DNA of 64,000 nucleotides from assembly GCF_009189165.1 (NCBI RefSeq), contig NZ_CP045118.1:5704001-5768000 (forward strand), given 5' to 3'. Positions 57,989 through 64,000 of the stretch are shown here, in pieces. The translations under genes were made by a program, and so were the position numbers. Origin of the DNA: Pseudomonas sp. SCB32. Its GTDB lineage: Bacteria > Pseudomonadota > Gammaproteobacteria > Pseudomonadales > Pseudomonadaceae. The notes under the pieces were generated by a model that had not been told where the DNA came from, searched no databases, and saw nothing but the letters and a program-made list of their open reading frames with translations. Numbering within the stretch: position 1 is the first letter of the stretch; each line of letters starts with the position of its first letter.

Positions 57989-58759
57989 TCAGCGAACGAC
58001 GATACCGCGGCTGGCCAGGTAGGCCTTGGCCTCCGGCACGCTGTACTCGCCGAAGTGGAAGATGCTGGCGGCCAGCACCGCATCCGCCTTGCCCTCGATG
58101 ATGCCGTCGGCCAGGTGCTGCAGGTTGCCGACGCCGCCGGAAGCGATCACCGGAACGTTCACCGCCTCGCTGATGGCGCGGGTCACGCCCAGGTCATAGC
58201 CGCTCTTCACGCCGTCCTGGTCCATGCTGGTCAGCAGGATCTCGCCGGCGCCAAGGCCTTCCATCCTCTTCGCCCACTCCACCGCGTCCAGCCCGGTGGG
58301 CTTGCGGCCTCCGTGGGTGAAGATTTCCCAGCGCGGAGCTTCGCCCGGCGCCGAGACCTTCTTGGCGTCGATGGCGACCACGATGCACTGCGAGCCGAAG
58401 CGCGCGGCGGCTTCGCCGACGAACTCCGGGGTGAACACTGCGGCGGTGTTGATCGAGACCTTGTCCGCACCGGCATTGAGCAGGTTGCGGATGTCCTGCA
58501 CGGTGCGTACGCCGCCGCCCACGGTCAGCGGGATGAACACCTGGCTGGCCATGCGCTCGACGGTATGCAGGGTGGTGTCGCGGCCATCGACGCTTGCGGT
58601 GATGTCGAGGAAGGTGATCTCGTCCGCACCCTGCTCGTCGTAGCGACGGGCGATTTCCACCGGGTCGCCGGCGTCGCGGATGTTCTCGAACTTGACGCCC
58701 TTCACCACGCGGCCGTTGTCCACGTCGAGGCAGGGAATGATGCGTTTAGCCAGTGCCAT
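57989..58759 (-). CDS. hisF: Imidazole glycerol phosphate synthase subunit HisF
   Basis: Cyclase subunit (256 aa) that uses ammonia from HisH to make imidazole glycerol phosphate and AICAR. A TIM barrel starting [21 protein letters not shown] with the catalytic aspartate of CLDVD (~11). [40 protein letters not shown] and [16 protein letters not shown] (second catalytic Asp ~130) and VIASGGVGN are phosphate-binding and active-site motifs. ATG 58759 is the family start; a frame to 58801 is rejected. It is last in the his cluster, 112 bp after hisA with a dispersed repeat in the gap. Confidence 0.97.
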   Translation of the reverse strand: MALAKRIIPCLDVDNGRVVKGVKFENIRDAGDPVEIARRYDEQGADEITFLDITASVDGRDTTLHTVERMASQVFIPLTVGGGVRTVQDIRNLLNAGADKVSINTAAVFTPEFVGEAAARFGSQCIVVAIDAKKVSAPGEAPRWEIFTHGGRKPTGLDAVEWAKRMEGLGAGEILLTSMDQDGVKSGYDLGVTRAISEAVNVPVIASGGVGNLQHLADGIIEGKADAVLAASIFHFGEYSVPEAKAYLASRGIVVR

Positions 58760-58770
58760 AGCAATGCTCT

Positions 58771-58840
58771 CGTAGGATGGGTGGAGCGCAGCGATACCCA
58801 TGCTGCCAAACCACCCCAGGTCCTGATTGCCGGGTTACGC
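58771..58840. repeat. Dispersed intergenic repeat between hisA and hisF
   Basis: CGTAGGATGGGTGGAGCGCA and following bases: ATGGGT (58777-58782) pairs with ACCCAT (58796-58801), and GGGTTACGCCGCC follows. This 'taggatgggtggagcgaagcgatacccat' type is familiar to me from Pseudomonas intergenic regions. It interrupts an otherwise compact his operon. Confidence 0.6.
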
Positions 58841-58871
58841 CGCCTCGCGGCGCGCCCAGCCTGCGTTCAGA

Positions 58872-59609
58872 TCAGCCTTTGAAGCTGTCGCACAGCGCCT
58901 GTGCTTCGGCGACGTCCAGGGTGCCTTCGTAGATCGCGCGGCCGGTGATGGCGCCGACGATGCCCGGGGTGCGGGCGTCCAGCAGCTTCTGGATGTCACC
59001 CAGGTTGTGGATGCCGCCCGAAGCGATCACCGGGATGCGCGTGGCGTTGGCCAGGGCGGCGGTGGCTTCGACGTTGCAGCCCTGCATCATGCCGTCCTTG
59101 GAGATGTCGGTGTAGACGATGGCGGAGACGCCGTCGGCCTCGAAGCGCTTGGCCAGGTCGATCACCTGCACTTCGCTCACCTCGGCCCAGCCGTCGGTGG
59201 CGACGAAGCCGTCTTTGGCGTCCAGGCCGACGATCACCTTGCCGGGGAAGGCGCGGCAGGCTTCGCCGACGAATTCCGGCTGCTTGACTGCCTTGGTGCC
59301 GATGATCACGTAGCTGACGCCGGCGCGGACGTAGTGCTCGATGGTCTCCAGCGAGCGGATGCCGCCGCCGATCTGGATCGGCAGGTTCGGGTAGCGCTTG
59401 GCGATGGCGGTGACCACTTCACCGTTGACCGGCTTGCCTTCGAAGGCGCCGTTCAGGTCCACCAGGTGCAGACGGCGGCAGCCGCCCTCCACCCACTTGG
59501 CGGCCATGGACACCGGGTCGTCGGAGAACACCGTGGCGTCTTCCATCAGGCCCTGGCGCAGGCGCACGCAGGCGCCGTCTTTCAGATCGATTGCGGGGAT
59601 GATCAGCAT
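58872..59609 (-). CDS. hisA: Phosphoribosylformimino-5-aminoimidazole carboxamide ribotide isomerase
   Basis: TIM-barrel isomerase (245 aa) of histidine biosynthesis, converting ProFAR to [25 protein letters not shown] has the catalytic Asp (~8); [46 protein letters not shown] (second Asp ~130) and [13 protein letters not shown] carry substrate-binding loops. Length is standard. It follows DUF2164 by 40 bp in the hisB-hisH-DUF2164-hisA-hisF order. Confidence 0.97.
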   Translation of the reverse strand: MLIIPAIDLKDGACVRLRQGLMEDATVFSDDPVSMAAKWVEGGCRRLHLVDLNGAFEGKPVNGEVVTAIAKRYPNLPIQIGGGIRSLETIEHYVRAGVSYVIIGTKAVKQPEFVGEACRAFPGKVIVGLDAKDGFVATDGWAEVSEVQVIDLAKRFEADGVSAIVYTDISKDGMMQGCNVEATAALANATRIPVIASGGIHNLGDIQKLLDARTPGIVGAITGRAIYEGTLDVAEAQALCDSFKG

Positions 59610-59649
59610 GGGTTGAACCTGCTCGAATCCAAAGATGAATGGGGTCGGG

Positions 59650-59910
59650 TCAGCTCTTCTCGAGCGCCCACAAGTCGCTTTCGATGCTCTCGAACCGGTC
59701 TTTCAGGTGAGATTGCACGTCGAAGATCGCCTTGTTGTAGAACAGCGGGCCGAACTCGCGCAGGAAGAAGTCCAGCGCCTCTTCGGCCTCGAAGGAACCG
59801 ACATCCAGCTCGAAGCGATCCTCGAGGAAGCGCTGGATCGCCCGCGCCGCACCCTGGCGCTGGGCGCCGTCGAGTTCGAGGATCGCCGGCTTGTCCTTCT
59901 GGCGGGCCAT
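59650..59910 (-). CDS. DUF2164 domain-containing protein
   Basis: An 86-aa cytoplasmic protein of the DUF2164 family: [49 protein letters not shown] is the full family domain (~residues 20-68), highly helical and acidic. Function is unknown. ATG 59910 is three bases after the hisH stop and the gene ends 40 bp before hisA, so it belongs to the his operon by position. Whether it has anything to do with histidine synthesis is not established. Confidence 0.9.
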   Translation of the reverse strand: MARQKDKPAILELDGAQRQGAARAIQRFLEDRFELDVGSFEAEEALDFFLREFGPLFYNKAIFDVQSHLKDRFESIESDLWALEKS

Positions 59911-59913
59911 GGC

Positions 59914-60552
59914 TTACCAGCGCCCATCCCAGGCGGCGAAGTTCTGCAGCAGCTGCAGGCCATGGGTATGGCTCTTCTCCGGGTGGAACTGCACGGCGAA
60001 GCGCGAGCCATCGGCCAATGCGGCGGCGAAATCACGTCCGTAGTGGCCGCGACCGACCACCTGGCGCGGGTTGCCCGCCTCGATGTAGTAGCTGTGCACG
60101 AAATAGAAGCGCGCGTTGTTCGGAATGTCGTGCCACAGCGGGTGATCCACGCTCTGCGCCACTTCGTTCCAGCCCATGTGCGGCACCTTCAGGTGTTCGC
60201 CGTCTTCGTGCAGGTCCTTGCCGAAGAAACGCACCTTGCCGGGGAACAGGCCGATGCAGTCGACGCCGTCGTTCTCTTCGCTGTGGTCCAGCAGCGCCTG
60301 CATACCGACGCAGATGCCGAGGAAGGGGCGGTCCTGGCTGACTTCACGCACCAGACTGTCGAAGCCCAGGCGCTTGATCTCGGCCATGCAGTCGCGGATC
60401 GCGCCGACGCCGGGGAATACCACGCGGTCGGCCTCGCGGATCACGCTGGCGTCGCTGGTCACCAGCACGCGCCCGGCGCCCACGCGCTCCAGCGCCTTGG
60501 ACACCGAGTGCAGATTGCCCATGCCGTAGTCGATGACGGCTACCGTCTGCAT
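59914..60552 (-). CDS. hisH: Imidazole glycerol phosphate synthase subunit HisH
   Basis: Glutamine amidotransferase subunit (212 aa) that supplies ammonia to His[13 protein letters not shown] at the start, [13 protein letters not shown], the nucleophile loop [17 protein letters not shown] (Cys ~residue 82) and the His/Glu pair in [14 protein letters not shown] are all present, a complete class I triad. ATG 60552 overlaps the hisB stop by one base (TAATG); an upstream GTG at 60561 is less likely. The protein functions only in complex with HisF. Confidence 0.97.
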   Translation of the reverse strand: MQTVAVIDYGMGNLHSVSKALERVGAGRVLVTSDASVIREADRVVFPGVGAIRDCMAEIKRLGFDSLVREVSQDRPFLGICVGMQALLDHSEENDGVDCIGLFPGKVRFFGKDLHEDGEHLKVPHMGWNEVAQSVDHPLWHDIPNNARFYFVHSYYIEAGNPRQVVGRGHYGRDFAAALADGSRFAVQFHPEKSHTHGLQLLQNFAAWDGRW

Positions 60553-61145
60553 TACAGGCACCCTTTGGTGGACGGCATCTGGCCGGCCATGCGCTCGTCC
60601 AGCTCGATGGCCATGCGCAACGCGCGGCCGAAGGCCTTGAACACCGTCTCGATCTGGTGGTGGGTGTTGTGCCCGCGCAGGTTATCGATGTGCAGGGTCA
60701 CCTGGGCGTGGTTGACGAAGCCCTGGAAGAATTCCATGAACAGGTCAACATCGAAGCCGCCGACGCTGGCGCGGGTGAACGGTACGTGCATCTGCAGGCC
60801 GGGGCGGCCGGAGAAGTCGATGACCACGCGCGACAGCGCCTCGTCCAGCGGCACGTAGGCATGGCCGTAGCGGCGGATGCCCTTCTTGTCGCCGATGGCC
60901 TTGGCGAAGGCCTGGCCGAGGGTGATGCCGATGTCTTCGACGGTATGGTGGTCGTCGATATGCAGGTCGCCCTTGCACTCGATGTCCAGGTCGATCAGGC
61001 CGTGGCGGGCGATCTGGTCCATCATGTGCTCGAGGAAGGGAACCCCGGTATCGAAACGGGCCTTGCCCGTTCCATCCAGGTCGATGGAAACCTTGATCTG
61101 GGTTTCCAGGGTGTCGCGCGCGACGGATGCCTTGCGTTCGGCCAT
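60552..61145 (-). CDS. hisB: Imidazoleglycerol-phosphate dehydratase
   Basis: Manganese enzyme (197 aa) dehydrating imidazole glycerol phosphate. This is the monofunctional form without the phosphatase domain found in enterobacteria. [42 protein letters not shown] (metal-binding HHxxED) and the second [19 protein letters not shown] motif are complete. ATG 61145 has GGAGC upstream; a frame to 61166 is rejected. It is the first gene of this his operon; no T-box or leader peptide was seen ahead of it. Confidence 0.97.
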   Translation of the reverse strand: MAERKASVARDTLETQIKVSIDLDGTGKARFDTGVPFLEHMMDQIARHGLIDLDIECKGDLHIDDHHTVEDIGITLGQAFAKAIGDKKGIRRYGHAYVPLDEALSRVVIDFSGRPGLQMHVPFTRASVGGFDVDLFMEFFQGFVNHAQVTLHIDNLRGHNTHHQIETVFKAFGRALRMAIELDERMAGQMPSTKGCL

Positions 61146-61295
61146 CACCAGCTCCACAGCTAACACTGCACGTAATTATAAGAAGGGGCAGCATTATAGG
61201 CGCGCCAGGTCCGGCGCGGCTATGGGCGGTGGTCGGAGCTGGCCGATCGACAGCGCTTTTCCCTACACTGCCGGTCCGCCGCCGAGGAATCGTCC

Positions 61296-61694
61296 ATGCC
61301 CGTCATCGTCCAGCACCTGACCCAACCCAGCGACCAGGACCGCCAGGACCTGCTGAAGATCTACGCCGACGCCCCGCAGTGGCTGCTGGCGCCCTTCGCC
61401 ACTCCCGACGCCCTGGTGGAACAGGGGCTGCGCGAGGGTCGTCTGCTGACCGGCCGCTTCAACGACCGCCTGCTGGGCGCTGCCTGGGTCGAGCGCGACG
61501 CGGACACCTGGCGCCTGTCGCGCCTGTGCGTTCGCCGGGTCACCCGTGAACGTGGCGTGGCAAGGCGGCTGCTGGAGGAAGCCCAGCGCCTGGCCATCCT
61601 GCAAGGCGCCGCGCTGCGCCTGAGCGCGCCGGCCGACCAGCCGGAAGCCGCAGCCTTCGCCGAACGCCTCGGGCTCACATTGCTTCCGGCGTGA
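61296..61694 (+). CDS. GNAT-fold protein of the PanZ/PanM type
   Basis: A 132-aa GNAT-fold protein. SDQDRQDLLKIY at the N-terminus, RFNDRLLGAAWV and VRRVTRERGVARRLLEEAQRLA (~residues 73-94, the acetyl-CoA-binding motif A) closely track E. coli PanZ (SDQDRIDLQKIW, RFNERLLAAV, VREVTRRRGVGQYLLEE, from memory). PanZ senses acetyl-CoA and promotes maturation of aspartate decarboxylase PanD in pantothenate synthesis. Whether this protein acts on PanD is not shown; panD is not in the window. It is divergent from hisB. Confidence 0.75.
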   Translation: MPVIVQHLTQPSDQDRQDLLKIYADAPQWLLAPFATPDALVEQGLREGRLLTGRFNDRLLGAAWVERDADTWRLSRLCVRRVTRERGVARRLLEEAQRLAILQGAALRLSAPADQPEAAAFAERLGLTLLPA

Positions 61695-61865
61695 TATCGC
61701 TGCCAATCTGCGACCGGCTCGGCAGGACAGCCACCCCGGGGAACCGTACGCCACCCCCTGGTTCAAACCGGGCAGAACCCGTGCCTTTCACCCTCGACTG
61801 GGGTAAAGGTGCGTCGTTGATATACTTTCCCGCTACTCCACCCGCCGTCTGAACAAGGACCCGTC

Positions 61866-64000
61866 ATGAAAGCGTTCGGCAAAATCCTCGGCATTGTTGT
61901 CCTGGGCCTGCTGCTGCTTATCGTCGCCGCCGGCTTCGTGCTGACCCACTTCTTCGATCCGAACGACTACAAGGACGAGATCCGCCAACTGGCCCGGGAC
62001 AAGGCCAACGTCGAGCTGAACCTCAAGGGCGATATCGGATGGAGCCTGTTCCCCTGGCTGGGCCTGGAGCTCCACGACACCAGCGTGGCCACCCTGCAGG
62101 CGCCCACCCAGCCGTTCGCCGACGTGCAGCTGCTGGGTATGTCGGTCCGCGTATTGCCGCTGCTGCGCAAGGAACTGCAGATGAGCGACATACGCGTCGA
62201 AGGCCTGAACCTCAGCCTGAACCGCGATAAAAATGGCGTCGGCAACTGGGAAAACATCGGCAAGCCCGCCCAACCGGCCAGCGGCGCCACCGCCGCCCCG
62301 CAACCGGCGCCCGCCCCAAGCGAACCGGCCAAGCCGGCCGCCACAGCAGCGCACCAGCCGATGAAGCTCGACATCGACAGCCTGACGGTGAAGAACGCCC
62401 GCATCGACTATGCGGACGCCCAGAGCGACAAGAACTACACGGTCGAAGGCATCGAGCTGACCACCGGCGCCATCCACGAGGGGAGCAACATCCCGGTCAA
62501 GTTCAGCGCCTACCTGGGCAGCAACCAGCCGGTGATCCGCGCCCGCACCGAACTGACCGGCAACCTGCGCTTCGACCGCGCGCTCAAGCGCTATTCGCTG
62601 GAAGACACCAAGCTTTCCGGCGAGATCTCCGGCGACCCGTTCCAGGGCAAGACCGCCAGCTACAGCGCCCAGGGCCAGCTGGTGCTCGACCAGGCGGCCC
62701 AAATCGCCGAGTGGAACGGCCTGAAGGTCACCGTCAACCAGCTCCGTGCCCTCGGCGAGATCAAGGCCCGCGAGCTGGACAAGGAACCGAAGCTCGACGG
62801 CGGCCTGTCGCTGGCGCCGTTCAACCTGCGCGAATTCCTCAACGGCATCGGCCAGACCCTGCCGGAGATGGCCGACGCCAACACCCTGACCAAGCTGGAG
62901 CTGTCCACCCGCCTGGCCGGTACCCGCAACAGCCTGGACCTTGGCGACATCAAGCTGAAGCTCGACGACAGCAACTTCAGCGGCAACCTCGGCATCGCCG
63001 ACCTCAGCAAGCAGGCCATCCACGCCCAGCTGAACGGCGACCGCCTGGACCTCGACCGCTACCTGCCGGCCAAAGCCGCCAAGGCCCAGGAGGCCACCAG
63101 CGCCGCGCGCAAGGCCGAGGTCGAGGCCACCACCAACAGCGCCCTGCAGGGCGACACCCCGCTGCCCAACGCGCCGACCCAGCACGCCTGGAGCGACGCG
63201 CCGATGCTGCCGGTAGCCAAGCTGCGCACCCTCGACCTGGACATCGCCCTGCAACTCGGCCAGCTGACCCTCGACAAGCTGCCGATCGAGAACGCCAGCC
63301 TCAAGCTGCACGGCCAGGACGGCCTGCTCACCCTCGACGACATGCGCGGCGAGCTCTACGACGGCAAGTTCAACGCCACCGCCAGCCTCGACGTACGCCA
63401 GGACGTACCGCTGCTCAAGGCGCAGAAGCACATCAGCAACGTTCCGGTGGATCGCCTGCTCGAATCCCAGGGCCAGAAGCCGCCCGTGAAGGGCCTGCTC
63501 GACCTGGATGCGGACATCACCACCCAGGGCGCCAGCCAGAAGGCCTGGATCGACAACCTCAATGGCACCGCGCACTTCGTCCTGACCCAGGGCGTACTGC
63601 TCAATGCCAACCTGGAACAGCAACTCTGCCAGGGCATCGCCACCCTCAACCGCAAGGCCCTCGAAGGGACCCACGGTGGGAAGGACACACCGTTCCGCGA
63701 ATTGCAGGGCAACCTGGTGTTCAAGAACGGCGTGGCCAGCAACCCGGACCTGAAGGCGAGCATCCCCGGCCTGACGGTCAAGGGTAATGGCGACATCGAC
63801 CTGCGCGTGCTGGGCATGGATTACCGCATCGGCGTGATCATCGAAGGCGACAAGAGCGACATGCCCGACCCTGCGTGCCAGGTGAACAAGCGGCTCGTCG
63901 GCATCGAATGGCCGCTGCACTGCCGCGGCCCGCTGGAGCTGGGCGCCAAGGCCTGCCGCCTGGACAAGGACGGTCTGGGCAAGATCGCCGGGCAACTGGC
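61866..64000 (+). CDS. asmA: AsmA family protein, C-terminus outside window
   Basis: Inner-membrane-anchored periplasmic protein (first 711 residues visible) of the AsmA family, bridge-like proteins that influence outer-membrane assembly and phospholipid transport. One N-terminal helix (ILGIVVLGLLLLIVAAGFVL) is followed by the AsmA start (DPNDYKDEIRQLARDKANVELNLKGDIGWSLFPWLGLELHD). An Ala/Pro/Gln-rich linker (~135-160) precedes many beta-strands. The C-terminal AsmA-2 region begins NLNGTAHFVLTQGVLLNANLEQQLCQGIATLNRKALEG (~565-600). The frame is open at base 64000, so the end is missing by a few tens of residues judging from typical size. Confidence 0.94.
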   Translation, partial: MKAFGKILGIVVLGLLLLIVAAGFVLTHFFDPNDYKDEIRQLARDKANVELNLKGDIGWSLFPWLGLELHDTSVATLQAPTQPFADVQLLGMSVRVLPLLRKELQMSDIRVEGLNLSLNRDKNGVGNWENIGKPAQPASGATAAPQPAPAPSEPAKPAATAAHQPMKLDIDSLTVKNARIDYADAQSDKNYTVEGIELTTGAIHEGSNIPVKFSAYLGSNQPVIRARTELTGNLRFDRALKRYSLEDTKLSGEISGDPFQGKTASYSAQGQLVLDQAAQIAEWNGLKVTVNQLRALGEIKARELDKEPKLDGGLSLAPFNLREFLNGIGQTLPEMADANTLTKLELSTRLAGTRNSLDLGDIKLKLDDSNFSGNLGIADLSKQAIHAQLNGDRLDLDRYLPAKAAKAQEATSAARKAEVEATTNSALQGDTPLPNAPTQHAWSDAPMLPVAKLRTLDLDIALQLGQLTLDKLPIENASLKLHGQDGLLTLDDMRGELYDGKFNATASLDVRQDVPLLKAQKHISNVPVDRLLESQGQKPPVKGLLDLDADITTQGASQKAWIDNLNGTAHFVLTQGVLLNANLEQQLCQGIATLNRKALEGTHGGKDTPFRELQGNLVFKNGVASNPDLKASIPGLTVKGNGDIDLRVLGMDYRIGVIIEGDKSDMPDPACQVNKRLVGIEWPLHCRGPLELGAKACRLDKDGLGKIAGQL

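Noticed and set aside
61127..61300. Histidine attenuator (leader peptide or T-box) ahead of hisB
   Set aside because: No run of His codons, no T-box motif and no terminator/antiterminator pair seen upstream of hisB.

Overview
The window is a chromosomal segment of a high-GC gammaproteobacterium. Protein sequences and gene order (opgGH-dtd-pip, hut, fbp-gloA-estA, typA-thiI-glnA-ntrBC-trmL-secB-grxC-gpmI-envC-ctpA, hisBHAF, asmA) fit a Pseudomonas of the P. aeruginosa lineage. The order agrees with what I remember of the PAO1 PA5075-PA5146 region, but the content differs enough (notably in hut) that this is another species. I saw no tRNA, rRNA, prophage, IS element, integrase or CRISPR array. 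It is a core-genome region decorated with many REP-type intergenic repeats.

Layout. 1-1473: end of a polar amino-acid ABC operon (permease cut by the window edge, plus its binding protein). 1709-5846: opgG-opgH for osmoregulated periplasmic glucans. 6048-8533: dtd, pip, a small lipoprotein and a Nudix hydrolase. 8708-23604: a complete histidine-utilisation (hut) locus. The leftward operon is hutU, an NCS1 permease, hutH, an APC permease, hutI and hutG. A rightward ABC transporter operon diverges from hutU. hutC-hutD (leftward) and hutF (rightward) diverge from a second control region. Having hutF and hutG, this is the five-step histidine-to-glutamate route via formylglutamate. Three copies of a TGTATATACA palindrome mark the HutC-type operators. 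24312-30440: small lipoprotein, DUF924, fbp, gloA, the estA autotransporter, DUF3999. 30437-37814: DUF2339, typA, thiI.

37815-49531 is a nitrogen-control block: glnA behind a near-perfect sigma-54 promoter with two NtrC sites, a TPR/glycosyltransferase-like gene, an MscS-type channel, two DUF4124 genes, ntrB-ntrC with an NtrC-like site over the promoter, and trmL. Between trmL and secB I find what looks like an unlisted small RNA. It has a sigma-54 promoter on the minus strand followed by three homologous stem-loops with compensating base pairs, strongly recalling the NtrC/RpoN-dependent NrsZ RNA of P. aeruginosa. 49532-52414: secB, grxC, a rhodanese-like protein, gpmI. 52553-55980: envC, ctpA and a divergent polysaccharide deacetylase. 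56106-57779: two paralogous stand-alone binding proteins. 57989-61145: hisB-hisH-DUF2164-hisA-hisF. 61296-64000: a PanZ-like GNAT protein and asmA (cut by the window edge).

Themes: nitrogen and histidine acquisition and its control (HutC, NtrBC, sigma-54), envelope biogenesis, and dense repeat decoration. The two most interesting points are the NrsZ-like RNA and the hut-linked ABC transporter. The latter is a close paralogue of the system at the left edge that carries a HutC operator exactly over the predicted start of a sigma-54 promoter.
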